This document shows, in pieces, positions 25,829 through 35,066 of a stretch of 64,000 nt of DNA. The position numbers were made by a program, and so were the translations under genes. The DNA is from JAVVSR01 sp036654095. GTDB lineage: Bacteria; Bacillota; Clostridia; Christensenellales; CAG-917. Location: assembly GCA_036654095.1 (NCBI GenBank), contig JAVVSR010000010.1, forward strand, positions 9,315 to 73,314. The letters are read 5' to 3'. The notes beneath the pieces were generated by a model. The model was given only the letters and a program-made list of their open reading frames with translations. It was not told where the DNA came from and ran no database searches. Each line of letters starts with the position of its first letter. The stretch's first letter is position 1.

Positions 25829-26412
25829 TGAAATATATTGAGCCTCTAGCTAGGCTGATAAGTGAATTTACAAAGTTTGACGGGGTCGGCGAAAAAACGG
25901 CTGCAAGGTATGCGTATTCTATTTTGACGCGTAGTGAAGGCGAGGTTGAAAGTTTAATTGACGCTTTAAGAGAAGTTAAGAAGAATGTTCGATTTTGTCC
26001 TATTTGTGGCAATTATACCGACTCGGATATTTGTGAATTATGTAGCACTCGCGACAAGTCAGTTATTTGTGTCGTTAAAGAACCTAAGGATATAAGCGCG
26101 CTTGAAAAAGTTAAGGATTATAGAGGTGTCTATCACGTGTTGCACGGCGTAATTAGCCCGATTGACCATATTGGACCCGACGACATTAATATTAAGGGCT
26201 TGCTTTCGAGGTTAGACGGCGTTACTGAAGTTATCATTGCGACAAATCCTGATGTAGAGGGCGAGGCAACTGCGATGTATCTTGCTAGGCTTATTAAACC
26301 ACTGGGCATTAAAGTCACGAGAATTGCGCGTGGATTGCCCGAGGGGAGTGTTATTGAGTACGCCGATGAAATGACTTTGACTACGGCGCTACGAACACGC
26401 ATTGAGATGTAA
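25828..26412 (+). CDS. recR: Recombination protein RecR
   Basis: 194 residues. Helix-hairpin-helix near residues 10-30 (KFDGVGEKTAARYAY), Cys4 zinc finger CPICGNYTDSDICELC (57-72), then a Toprim domain (VVKEPKDISALEK, ATNPDVEGEATAMYLA) and a Walker-like C-terminal part. It acts with RecO and RecF to load RecA at gaps. Its ATG shares one base with the ybaB stop (TAATG). Confidence 0.98.
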   Translation: MKYIEPLARLISEFTKFDGVGEKTAARYAYSILTRSEGEVESLIDALREVKKNVRFCPICGNYTDSDICELCSTRDKSVICVVKEPKDISALEKVKDYRGVYHVLHGVISPIDHIGPDDINIKGLLSRLDGVTEVIIATNPDVEGEATAMYLARLIKPLGIKVTRIARGLPEGSVIEYADEMTLTTALRTRIEM

Positions 26413-26490
26413 TTTGATATAAAAGTTAAATATTAGGTAAAATATTTTAATTGTATAAAAAATCTTATATAAACTAAAAAAGCAAAAAAT

Positions 26491-26525
26491 AAAACGCGGT
26501 TAATTGTTTAACCGCGTTTTTTAAT
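26491..26525. terminator. Bidirectional terminator between recR and galT
   Basis: AAAACGCGGTTAA and TTAACCGCGTTTT pair over 13 bp, with T runs on both strands. Confidence 0.92.
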
Positions 26526-26532
26526 TTTATAT

Positions 26533-28062
26533 TTATGATAAGAAAGAACAGCCACATTCTAATAAAAATTTATTAAATGCTTCTTGACCTTTTTCGTTGT
26601 TTTTAAACACAGCGGTGGATTCTAAAATTCTGACGCAAGCATTATTAATGTAGTCAATGACATACTGCTCGACATCATCATCTTTTAAATTTGTTCCATA
26701 ATCGTTTGCTAGTTGGGCTATCATTCCAAGATGTTTACTCATTGGGTGGCTAGGGTTTGCAAGCTCCTTAAAGTTTAGCGCCAATTTACCTGTTAAATAA
26801 TCGCGAATGTTAAACGCTTCTTCTGCAAGCCTTCCGGGAAGTATAAATAAACCGCAAGCCTCAATAATACCGATACCTTCTTTTTTAATGTTGTGCAAAT
26901 CTTCGGCAGGGTGGAAAATGCCATACGGATGTTCCTTGTCGGTGCGATTATTTCGCAATATAAGGTCGATTACATATTCGTTTTTGTCGTTAAACCGCAC
27001 TATCGGTGTAATGGCATTATGTTGCTCCTTTGTTTTTGCGACAATATCTACCTTTTTATCGGTGTAGTTTGACCATTCGTTAATAAGGTGGCCAACCGCT
27101 ACAAGTAAGTCATTTCTATCAAAGGCTTCTAATCTAATTACCGAATTATACCAGTCTACTATGCCTAGCTTTATTGTTGGAAAAGCAGGGTGCGCAAAAT
27201 GTTTGCGTATTGGCGCTTTAAGTTCGGGCAACACTTTTGAACCACCTTGATAATGGTCATGCGATAATATGCTGCCTCCAACTATCGGCAACGCGGCGTT
27301 TGAGCCAATAAAATAATGTGGAAACAATTCAATAAAATCACACATTCTCTTAAACGCGTCAATATCGACCGTCATTGGACGATGCTCTTTCGACAAAGCA
27401 ATACAATGATTTTCAAAATAAACGTACGGCGAAAATTGGAAGTGCCATTCCTCTCCATTCAACTCAATCGGTATGGTACGTAATGTTTGTCGGGGCGCCT
27501 TGGTTTCCGAGCCGCAAAAACCTACGTTCTCGGCGCATAACGCGCACTTGGGATATCCAATTTGAGGCGCTTTTTTAGCAAGTTCAATTTGCTTAGGGTC
27601 TTTTTCGGGCTTTGCTAAATTAATGGTAATCATTAAATCGCCTTCAGGACGCTCAACCTTCCATTGCAAATTTTTATCAATATCAGCCATACGAATGTAA
27701 TTGCTGTTTATAGATAGTTTATTTAAATAGTCTGTTGCGTTTTTAGTATTTAAAATAGCTAAATCCTCAAAAGTCGTTATTACTTGATAGGGAGATGGCG
27801 TTAGAAAACTCATAATACGAGTTTCAAATTGCAATGCTTCCTCATTTTTACATAGCTTTTTTTCTATCGCGTACGAAACGGCAATATCCAATAACTCCTG
27901 TAATGGACGATTTTTATCGCAGGCAATTTCAGCAGGCTCATCAACCTTTAATAAGTCAAGTAATTGATTGCGACAAAAAGTGGTGTTTTCATAATAAAAA
28001 TCAAGGTTTTGACCAGCATAATATAAAAGTTCCTCGATAACTTGCGCGATTTTATTGTCCAT
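26533..28062 (-). CDS. galT: Galactose-1-phosphate uridylyltransferase, class II
   Basis: 509 residues, the length of the Bacillus-type class II enzyme and much longer than E. coli GalT. It exchanges UMP between UDP-glucose and galactose-1-phosphate in the Leloir pathway. The start at 28062 (MDNKIAQVIEELL) fits GAGGAG upstream; the longer frame to 28119 has none. Motifs include SPYVYFENHCIAL, SHDHYQGGSKVLP and FNDKNEYVIDLILRNNR. It is divergent from galK; galE is not in the window. Confidence 0.95.
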   Translation of the reverse strand: MDNKIAQVIEELLYYAGQNLDFYYENTTFCRNQLLDLLKVDEPAEIACDKNRPLQELLDIAVSYAIEKKLCKNEEALQFETRIMSFLTPSPYQVITTFEDLAILNTKNATDYLNKLSINSNYIRMADIDKNLQWKVERPEGDLMITINLAKPEKDPKQIELAKKAPQIGYPKCALCAENVGFCGSETKAPRQTLRTIPIELNGEEWHFQFSPYVYFENHCIALSKEHRPMTVDIDAFKRMCDFIELFPHYFIGSNAALPIVGGSILSHDHYQGGSKVLPELKAPIRKHFAHPAFPTIKLGIVDWYNSVIRLEAFDRNDLLVAVGHLINEWSNYTDKKVDIVAKTKEQHNAITPIVRFNDKNEYVIDLILRNNRTDKEHPYGIFHPAEDLHNIKKEGIGIIEACGLFILPGRLAEEAFNIRDYLTGKLALNFKELANPSHPMSKHLGMIAQLANDYGTNLKDDDVEQYVIDYINNACVRILESTAVFKNNEKGQEAFNKFLLECGCSFLS

Positions 28063-28248
28063 AGTAATACTAAAGCTCCTCTCTGTTATATGTATCTGAA
28101 ATATAAATCTTAAGCACAAAAAAACACAATTTTATAAAACAATTTTAATATATTTCGCGTTCAGCTACATCAACTTTATGTAAAATACGATTGTTTGTAT
28201 TTATAAAACTTTATTTGCCATTATTAATCAAAAAAAAGTACGCATTAA

Positions 28249-28277
28249 TTGCGCTTTTAAATCTAATGTGATATAAT
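28249..28277 (+). promoter_or_regulatory. galK promoter
   Basis: TTGCGC (28249-28254), 17 bp, TATAAT (28272-28277) preceded by TGA (extended -10). The leader is about 93 bases. The rest of the galT-galK divergent gap is AT-rich with no clear operator. Confidence 0.7.
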
Positions 28278-28376
28278 AAAATTTATAACTATTTTAAATA
28301 TAATTTGCTATATTGTTTATTGTTTTAATTTATTTTATAGGATTTTTATTAATTAAGCAACAGAATAAGGGTATAT

Positions 28377-29639
28377 ATGAAAAATTTATTTAATGGAAAC
28401 TTTATCCTAAATGCCAAAAATATCACAAATGCGGTGAACGGGCTATATGGCGACGACATAAGCGCGCAAGCCGATAGGTATCAAAAACTTTATTTTGAGC
28501 ATAAAGAAAGGTTTTCGGATAATGGTTTTTTTATTTCATCTTCGGGACGAATTGAAGTCATAGGCAATCATACTGACCACAACAATGGCAAAGTGTTGAC
28601 AGCTGCAATTTCTCTTGATACACTAGCTTTTGTGTCGCCATCATCTAATGATGAAGTTTGTATTGCGTCATGTGGATATCCTGTATTTTGTGTAAGTCTT
28701 TCAAAATTGAACAAAATTGAAGGGGAAAAGGGCACAAGTCTTGCGCTTGTTAAGGGCGTTGCGAGGTGGTTTCAAGACCAAGGTTTTAAAATTGGTGGTT
28801 TTTCGGCAACAATGATAAGTAATGTGTTTAAAGGCGCGGGGGTTTCATCTTCGGCCTCTTTTGAGGTTCTTATTGCTGAAATTTTTAATGTACTTTACAA
28901 CGACGGGAAAGTTACTAAAATGCAAAAAGCTATTGCGTCGCAATTTGCTGAAAATGAATATTTTGGAAAACCTTGCGGTTTAATGGACCAGTCGGCTATC
29001 GCGCTTGGCGGCATATCTAAAATAGATTTTAAAGATATTGAAAATCCTATTGTGGAAAGTTTTAAGTGGCCGTTTGATAATGTGGATATTATTATTGTAA
29101 ATTGTGGTGGCGACCACAGCGATTTGACTGAAAACTACTCGGCAATTCGCTATGAAATGGAGTCTGTTGCAAAGTGTTTTAATCAAACGACGTTGCGCGC
29201 TGTTGACAAATCCGACTTTTTTAAATGGCTGCCCGAATTACAAACTAAGGTTAGCGGACGGGCATTGCTTAGGGCGATGCACTACTATGATGAAAATGAA
29301 CGAATTGACGAGGCTGTTGAATGTATTGTCAATAAAAATTTGAACGGCCTTATGGAAGTAATACAGCGTAGTGGCGAAAGCAGTTACACGTTGCTTCAAA
29401 ATTGTTACGCCGAGTTTGATAAGTCGCAACGTATTCCACTTGCGCTTGCTTTGTCTAAGCGTCAAAATGGTGTTTTAGCGACAAGAGTTCACGGAGGCGG
29501 CTTTATGGGTACAATTCTCTCATTTGTTGAAAAAGCCTGTTCACAAAGCTATATTGATAATTTAAAGCCAGTTTTCGGTGAAGAAAATATATTTAAATTA
29601 AATATTAGGGAAGACGGCGCAAAAGTTGTTAAAATTTAA
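28377..29639 (+). CDS. galK: Galactokinase
   Basis: 420 residues, GHMP kinase fold. It phosphorylates galactose at C1, supplying GalT. The N-terminal galactokinase signature appears as GRIEVIGNHTDHNNG (about 60-74; usual form has IGEHTDY). The ATP-binding GHMP motif is KGAGVSSSASFEV and the C-terminal motif is HGGGFMGTILSF. AAGGG precedes the ATG. Confidence 0.94.
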   Translation: MKNLFNGNFILNAKNITNAVNGLYGDDISAQADRYQKLYFEHKERFSDNGFFISSSGRIEVIGNHTDHNNGKVLTAAISLDTLAFVSPSSNDEVCIASCGYPVFCVSLSKLNKIEGEKGTSLALVKGVARWFQDQGFKIGGFSATMISNVFKGAGVSSSASFEVLIAEIFNVLYNDGKVTKMQKAIASQFAENEYFGKPCGLMDQSAIALGGISKIDFKDIENPIVESFKWPFDNVDIIIVNCGGDHSDLTENYSAIRYEMESVAKCFNQTTLRAVDKSDFFKWLPELQTKVSGRALLRAMHYYDENERIDEAVECIVNKNLNGLMEVIQRSGESSYTLLQNCYAEFDKSQRIPLALALSKRQNGVLATRVHGGGFMGTILSFVEKACSQSYIDNLKPVFGEENIFKLNIREDGAKVVKI

Positions 29640-29874
29640 ACGTCTATTATGTTGATATGTTTAATGGAAATAATATAAATTATTAAATTGTTTTACTAAT
29701 TTAAATTTTTTTGTTTTTATATATTTTTAATTAATAATTATAAATACAAGCGTTGTTTATTTTTTTGAAAGTTGTAAATACAAGCGGTTAAAATATCGTA
29801 GCAATAAAATCTTGCGATTTTAATTAAAACATCATAGAAAACGCATTTTGAATTTAATTTTAAACGGAGTGAGT
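29640..29874. other. AT-rich spacer between galK and lgt
   Basis: Two copies of TAAATACAAGCG lie about 34 bases apart near 29740 and 29774. A small AAAATC-TTGC-GATTTT hairpin lies near 29807-29822. No clear promoter is seen. Confidence 0.4.
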
Positions 29875-30711
29875 ATGTTAAATTTTTTATTAATAAATCC
29901 TGTTGCTTTTGAAATTGGGAAAATTTCAGTGAAGTGGTATGGTATTATCCTTACTTCTGCTATGGTTTTAGGTTTATTTATTTTAATGAAAATGTGTAAG
30001 AAAAAAGGTATTTCAAGCGATGATAGTTTGGAATTGTTTTTATGGCTAATACCAACTGCCGTTATCTTTGCAAGGTTGGTTTATGTAGTTGCAAATAATT
30101 CGACGTATGATTTTTTTCCGATTAAATCGTGGGATGATTTTATTAATGTTATCGCTATTTGGGATGGTGGCGTTACAATTTATGGCGGCATATTAGGCGG
30201 CATAATCGGTGGCCTTGTTTGGTGCAAACGCAAAAAGGTAAGCGTAGGCTTAATATTTGATATTTGCGTCCCGATTTTGTTGTTGTGTCAAAGTATTGGG
30301 CGTTGGGGAAACTTTTGCAATCAAGAGGCTTACGGCCAACTTGTAACTAATCCTAAGCTATTTACGCTTCCTTTCGCCGTGTTTATCGAGGCAGAGGGCG
30401 CGTGGTTTCAAGCGACCTTTCTTTATGAATCAATTATAAACTTTTGTGGCTCGATGATGTTTTTCTTCTTTTGGAAAAAGATAAAAGTTGAAGGCATTTT
30501 TGCTCCGCTTTATCTGTCGTGGTACTGCTCGGTTAGGCTCATTATGGACTTTATGCGTGTCGACGGGTTGCTTGTAACAAAAATCACGTGTTGTATAGTT
30601 ATTCCTTTGGGGATTATTATCTGCATTCTGCATTACATTAAAGGTTTGAAAAAAATAGAACACGAGCGAGTACGTCTTGAAGTTCAGGCTATGCTCGACA
30701 ATAACAACTAG
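29875..30711 (+). CDS. lgt: Prolipoprotein diacylglyceryl transferase
   Basis: 278 residues, about seven membrane helices. It moves a diacylglyceryl group from phosphatidylglycerol to the lipobox cysteine of prolipoproteins, of which this window has three or more. The Lgt signature appears as GRWGNFCNQEAYG near residues 141-153. The start at 29875 (MLNFLLINPVAFEIG) has GGAGTGA upstream. pncB follows after 7 bases. Confidence 0.96.
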   Translation: MLNFLLINPVAFEIGKISVKWYGIILTSAMVLGLFILMKMCKKKGISSDDSLELFLWLIPTAVIFARLVYVVANNSTYDFFPIKSWDDFINVIAIWDGGVTIYGGILGGIIGGLVWCKRKKVSVGLIFDICVPILLLCQSIGRWGNFCNQEAYGQLVTNPKLFTLPFAVFIEAEGAWFQATFLYESIINFCGSMMFFFFWKKIKVEGIFAPLYLSWYCSVRLIMDFMRVDGLLVTKITCCIVIPLGIIICILHYIKGLKKIEHERVRLEVQAMLDNNN

Positions 30712-30718
30712 AGGTACT

Positions 30719-32143
30719 ATGAGAAACTTAACACTTTTAACTGACTTTTATCAACTAACAATGATGAACGGCTACCAAAAATGCGGTATGGCCGACAATG
30801 TTGCCGTTTTTGATGTGTTTTATCGAGGCGGTAGTCATCTTAATTACGCTATGACAGCAGGTTTGCAACAAGTTGTCGAGTATATTAAGGACCTCAATTT
30901 CGGCGAGGAAGAACTTGCATATCTTCGTGGGCTTAATACCTTTGATGAGGAATTTTTAGGCGCATTAAAAACGCTTAAATTTACAGGGGATATTTATGCC
31001 GTTCCAGAGGGGACAATTATTTATCCGTACGAGCCGATATTGACTGTTAGAGCTCCACTTTTTCAGGCGCAATTAATTGAAACTGCGGTTCTTTGCATTA
31101 TGAACCATCAAACTTTAATTGCAACGAAGGCAACAAGACTTAAGCAAAATACAAAGGCGCAAATTTTAGAATTTGGTCTGCGTCGCGCACAAGGCCCTGA
31201 CGCTGGCATATATGGCGCTCGCGCAGCATATATCGGCGGTTGTCGTTCCACATCTAACGTAATGAGCGGCGCAATGTTTAACATTCCAGTTAAGGGGACG
31301 CACGCGCACAGTTGGGTTATGAGTTTCCCTGATGAGTTGACCGCATTTAGGGAATACGCAAGGATTTATCCCGTTGGTTGCTTGCTTTTAGTTGACACCT
31401 ATGACACTTTAAAAAGCGGAGTTCCAAATGCTATTAAGGTTTTTGACGAGCTAACTGCCAAGGGATATAAGCCATTAGGTATTCGTCTTGACAGCGGCGA
31501 CCTTGCATATCTTAGTATAGAAGCTCGAAAAATGTTGGATGATGCGGGTTACAAAGATGCTTTGATTTTCGCGTCGGGCGACATTGATGAGGAAGTTTTG
31601 ACAAGCCTTCGCGTTCAGGAAGCCAAAATTGACGTTTTCGGAATTGGAACGAAATTAATTACCAGTCACAGCAATCCTACATTAGGCGGCGTATATAAAC
31701 TCTGCGCGATTGAGGAAAATGGCGTTATGGTACCTAAAATTAAGCTGTCTGACACGCCTGCTAAAATTACTAACCCTGGTATAAAGCGTTTGGTTAGAAT
31801 TTACAATAAAAACAACTATGCCGTTGCCGATATAATCGCTTTAAAAGATGACGTTTTCGATACAACTAAACCACTTACAATTTATCACCCCGAACAAATT
31901 TGGAAAAAAACAGTATTGGAAAACTATTCAATGCGCGATGTCATGGTTGATATTATTAAAGATGGCGAGGTCGTTTATAAATTTCCATCACTTGAGGAAA
32001 TCGCCACGCACGCAGACAATGGCTTGAAAGAGTTTTACCCCGAATATCTGCGCACGGTCAACCCGCAAGAGTACAAAGTCGACTTGTCAGATAATTTGTA
32101 TGAACTTAAAAAACAACTTATGAAATCTCAAACCAATAAATAG
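30719..32143 (+). CDS. pncB: Nicotinate phosphoribosyltransferase
   Basis: 474 residues. It makes nicotinate mononucleotide from nicotinate and PRPP for NAD salvage. The start at 30719 gives the usual opening RNLTLLTDFYQLTMMNGY. Other motifs are RRAQGPDAGIYGARAAYIGG, GTHAHSWVMSF, LDSGDLAYLS and FGIGTKL. AGAGGT overlaps the lgt stop, so the two are probably one operon. Confidence 0.96.
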   Translation: MRNLTLLTDFYQLTMMNGYQKCGMADNVAVFDVFYRGGSHLNYAMTAGLQQVVEYIKDLNFGEEELAYLRGLNTFDEEFLGALKTLKFTGDIYAVPEGTIIYPYEPILTVRAPLFQAQLIETAVLCIMNHQTLIATKATRLKQNTKAQILEFGLRRAQGPDAGIYGARAAYIGGCRSTSNVMSGAMFNIPVKGTHAHSWVMSFPDELTAFREYARIYPVGCLLLVDTYDTLKSGVPNAIKVFDELTAKGYKPLGIRLDSGDLAYLSIEARKMLDDAGYKDALIFASGDIDEEVLTSLRVQEAKIDVFGIGTKLITSHSNPTLGGVYKLCAIEENGVMVPKIKLSDTPAKITNPGIKRLVRIYNKNNYAVADIIALKDDVFDTTKPLTIYHPEQIWKKTVLENYSMRDVMVDIIKDGEVVYKFPSLEEIATHADNGLKEFYPEYLRTVNPQEYKVDLSDNLYELKKQLMKSQTNK

Positions 32144-32206
32144 CCTTTCTTTATACATTTTACGACAAAGTACGCCTATTAACTAAATATTATCGCATTG
32201 ACTTTG

Positions 32207-32254
32207 AGGCCTCCTTGCTACACAATAGTATTGATATTGTTTGGAAGGAGGCCT
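32207..32254 (+). promoter_or_regulatory. RNA hairpin enclosing the ribosome site of the DivIVA-like gene
   Basis: AGGCCTCCTT (32207-32216) is the exact complement of AAGGAGGCCT (32245-32254), which holds the Shine-Dalgarno AAGGAGG two bases before the ATG region. Inside lies a second stem ACAATA/TATTGT with a 7-nt loop. There is no T run, so it looks like translational control rather than a terminator. Confidence 0.75.
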
Positions 32255-32255
32255 T

Positions 32256-32825
32256 ATGGCGCGCTTAAATAAAAAACAGTTTTTACAATTTCCGCTAAAA
32301 CGAAAGGGATATGGTAGAAATGAAGTCGATTGCTTTATTAAAACTCAACGAGATGACTATGACAAACGTTTTTTTGAACAACAACAGTGCTTTGACGAAA
32401 TGAAAGCAGAAAATGAACGCTTGCATAAAGAAATTATAGTTTTTACTGAACGAGAAAATGAAATAAAAAAAGTTTTAGTTGCCGCCACCGAAAAAGCTAG
32501 CGATATGTCGGCAGATTTAAAACTTCAGTACGCGCTTGAAATCGAACGCCTTAAAATATTTCAAGCTAAGTGGGCTAATTCGTATGAGGAAATTAGGGAA
32601 AGATATCACTTTGATAAGGACGCGCTTAATATGGAAAGCGTTGTCGCGAATACCTCGCTTGAAATTGAACGTCTTTTATATAAGGATTTTGGCATAAAGC
32701 TGACACCAAATGGCAACGAGCCTGAAAAACAATTTAAGTCGGAATTGGAAAGGCTTGGAATTAATCAAGATGAGATTATCGGATTGGTTGCGGCGCTTAA
32801 AAAAGAAATTAAAGAAGTTTCATAA
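32256..32825 (+). CDS. DivIVA-family coiled-coil protein
   Basis: 189 residues. The start at 32256 fits AAGGAGG at 32245-32251. The N-terminal part (KKQFLQFPLKRKGYGRNEVDCFIK) has the DivIVA/GpsB membrane-binding pattern of an aromatic-basic loop followed by GY..NEVD.F. Residues about 40-135 form heptad-like helices rich in Glu and Lys. DivIVA proteins mark curved membrane at poles and septa; whether this one acts in division, growth or elsewhere is unknown. Its ribosome site is buried in a hairpin. Confidence 0.8.
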   Translation: MARLNKKQFLQFPLKRKGYGRNEVDCFIKTQRDDYDKRFFEQQQCFDEMKAENERLHKEIIVFTERENEIKKVLVAATEKASDMSADLKLQYALEIERLKIFQAKWANSYEEIRERYHFDKDALNMESVVANTSLEIERLLYKDFGIKLTPNGNEPEKQFKSELERLGINQDEIIGLVAALKKEIKEVS

Positions 32826-32918
32826 TTTACAAGTGCCAAATAGGCAATATTTTTGTAATAAATACTAATTTTTTTAGGTTAAGCGTTATATTAAAAATCG
32901 CGGAATTTAATTAATAGC

Positions 32919-32947
32919 TTGAATTAATTGTAAATTTAGTATATAAT
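32919..32947 (+). promoter_or_regulatory. Promoter of the YugP-type protease gene
   Basis: TTGAAT (32919-32924), 17 bp, TATAAT (32942-32947), 33 bases before the start codon. Confidence 0.7.
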
Positions 32948-32979
32948 ATTCACTAATAGATTAATTTAAGAGGTCATTA

Positions 32980-33693
32980 ATGGATTTATATACTATTGTA
33001 ACTTTGTGTTTGTTGCCAGCTATCATTATTATGTTGATAGTAGGCGGGAAAACGAATGTTGTTTTTAAACGCTATTCAAACATTATTTCGTCAAGTGGCT
33101 ATACGGGCGCAGAGTGCGCGCGTAAAATTTTGGACAGCGCTGGTTTATATGATACTAAAATCGTACCTTGTCGGGGCAATTTGACGGATAATTTTGACCC
33201 ACGTACAAATACAGTCAGTTTGTCTGAAATGGTTTACAAAAGCCAATCGGTATCAGCGTTGGGTGTTGCCGCGCACGAGGTGGGTCACGCTATTCAATAC
33301 GCAGATGACTATGCGTTTGTGAAAATTAGAACAGCGCTAGTTCCTGTTTGTAATTTTACAAGTAGATTTAGCCTTCCGTTAATTGTAGTAGGTTTGGTTT
33401 TGGAAATGTTTTTAGGGTATGGCAACGTTTTTAGTAGCATAATGTTTTTTGTTGGAGTGGGCTTTTATGCCGTTTATACATTATTTACTCTTGTTACATT
33501 GCCTGTCGAGTATAATGCTAGCAACCGCGCAAGGGAGCAACTTCTTAAACTTGAAATAGTTTCCGTATCGGACGAAAGCAAAATAAAAGAGGTTTTAAAC
33601 GCCGCCGCGAAAACTTATGTTATGAGTTTTGCATTGTCGTTTTTATATTTATTGCGTTATATTGCAATGTTTGGGCGCAGAAACGACAAGTAA
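32980..33693 (+). CDS. yugP: Zinc metalloprotease, YugP family membrane protein
   Basis: 237 residues. The zinc motif HEVGH is at about 99-103, and DNFDPRTNTVSLSE, conserved in the family, precedes it. There is an N-terminal helix and two to three more after the active site. Its substrate is not known in general. AGAGG precedes the ATG. Confidence 0.92.
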   Translation: MDLYTIVTLCLLPAIIIMLIVGGKTNVVFKRYSNIISSSGYTGAECARKILDSAGLYDTKIVPCRGNLTDNFDPRTNTVSLSEMVYKSQSVSALGVAAHEVGHAIQYADDYAFVKIRTALVPVCNFTSRFSLPLIVVGLVLEMFLGYGNVFSSIMFFVGVGFYAVYTLFTLVTLPVEYNASNRAREQLLKLEIVSVSDESKIKEVLNAAAKTYVMSFALSFLYLLRYIAMFGRRNDK

Positions 33694-33830
33694 AAAAAAG
33701 GTTAGGCTTAATTAAGGTGTAAGCAGAAGTCGAATTTAATGAAAGTAATATTAACAAATTTAATATGCGGTATAATTAAATTTTGTAAACAAAAAATTAA
33801 AATAATGCTCATTGTATAATAATTAATTTT

Positions 33831-33860
33831 AAACTCCGTATATTTGTTGCGGAGTTTTTG
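33831..33860 (+). terminator. Intrinsic terminator downstream of yugP
   Basis: AAACTCCG and CGGAGTTT with an 11-nt loop and five T. It lies 137 bases after the stop and may also serve the convergent gene. Confidence 0.75.
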
Positions 33861-33948
33861 CTTGTAAAACACCTTTAATATAGCTTGTAATTTTAAGCAA
33901 GAAAGCCTAAGTTGAACAACTAGTGTTCGTAAGCGATTTTACTTATTG

Positions 33949-34929
33949 TCAGTCGGATACATTTGTTATTTTGCTATCTTCCATCATAAATGAAAAAAAC
34001 TTTGGTTGGTTAATTGGCTTATCGCACGAATATAATAAAGCTACTTTGGTTAAATCGTTTTTTCGCAGAGTTTGATATTGAGGACATTCGATTTTGGTAA
34101 AGTTTCCAAAAAAAGTTTTAAAATGTGATAGCATATCGGATAAGTCATCGCTTAAGTAGCCTTTTGCCGAAACATCGTCGCCTGCTTGCAAAGCTTCTAA
34201 AAATAGATAGGGTATAAGTTCTTGTGGATAATCTTTTTCGTGTCCATAGGTAAATCGTTTGTTTGTAATTTTAAAACAGCCATCAATAAAGGTATAGGAT
34301 ATCTCGGATTTGCGCGACAACATATCGCTTAGTTGCGACGTAACAATAAATGAATTTTGCGTGAAACTTATTTTATCAGCGACATCTTCAAACAGTTTTT
34401 CATATTTACCATCATAAAGCACTAAACATAAATATTCCTTATCAAAGTCAGCGTCGGCGGTTAAAATTGACAAAAATCCTAATGATGTTGGTTGTAAAAG
34501 TATTTTTGCGTTACGTATGTTGTGCGAAATTTTAAAATTTGCTACTTTGCCATTACACTCTAATAAAAGTTGCATTGAGCGGTCACGATACAAGGTAACA
34601 ATATGTTCAAGCCCTCGTCCCGAATAGCTTTCCTGAGCGATGGCTGTTGGCGAAGCATAATATGTTATCGGTTCGAGATTAAATAGAACTTCAAAATTAT
34701 CATTGCTCCACTTAATTAGTTTTATGTTTCCATAAAGACTAATTACTTTGTTTTTTATTGAAATTACAGCAAAAATGGCGGGTACATAACTTTCGTCGTC
34801 GGTATTTTCAGAAAGAATATTAACAATTAAATGTCCGTCGTTTTCTTCAACGGAAAATGGTTCGCTTCTATGCGCGATATTGTTTACAATTATTAAATTT
34901 TTGTTAGGATTAAAATGAAAACTTGCCAT
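33949..34929 (-). CDS. Hypothetical soluble protein
   Basis: 326 residues, no signal peptide or membrane helix. Most of it alternates short hydrophobic and polar stretches, suggesting a beta-rich structure, with a helical section near residues 235-275. No family recognised. GAGGT precedes the ATG, and the base composition matches its neighbours, so it is a real gene. Confidence 0.75.
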   Translation of the reverse strand: MASFHFNPNKNLIIVNNIAHRSEPFSVEENDGHLIVNILSENTDDESYVPAIFAVISIKNKVISLYGNIKLIKWSNDNFEVLFNLEPITYYASPTAIAQESYSGRGLEHIVTLYRDRSMQLLLECNGKVANFKISHNIRNAKILLQPTSLGFLSILTADADFDKEYLCLVLYDGKYEKLFEDVADKISFTQNSFIVTSQLSDMLSRKSEISYTFIDGCFKITNKRFTYGHEKDYPQELIPYLFLEALQAGDDVSAKGYLSDDLSDMLSHFKTFFGNFTKIECPQYQTLRKNDLTKVALLYSCDKPINQPKFFSFMMEDSKITNVSD

Positions 34930-34995
34930 AACTACCTCATAAAAGTATATGACAATATTTTTTGTATTATGAAAATGTTTAATTATTATAGGATA

Positions 34996-35040
34996 TTAAA
35001 AATAAGCCTCTATGTTGTTTGTCATAGAAGGCTTATTTAT
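34996..35040 (-). terminator. Intrinsic terminator of the minus-strand lipoprotein gene
   Basis: AATAAGCC..TCTATG and CATAGA..GGCTTATT pair with one bulged base; on the minus strand TTTTTAA follows. Confidence 0.8.
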
Positions 35041-35066
35041 GTTTAATTTAATTGTATAAAATTTGG

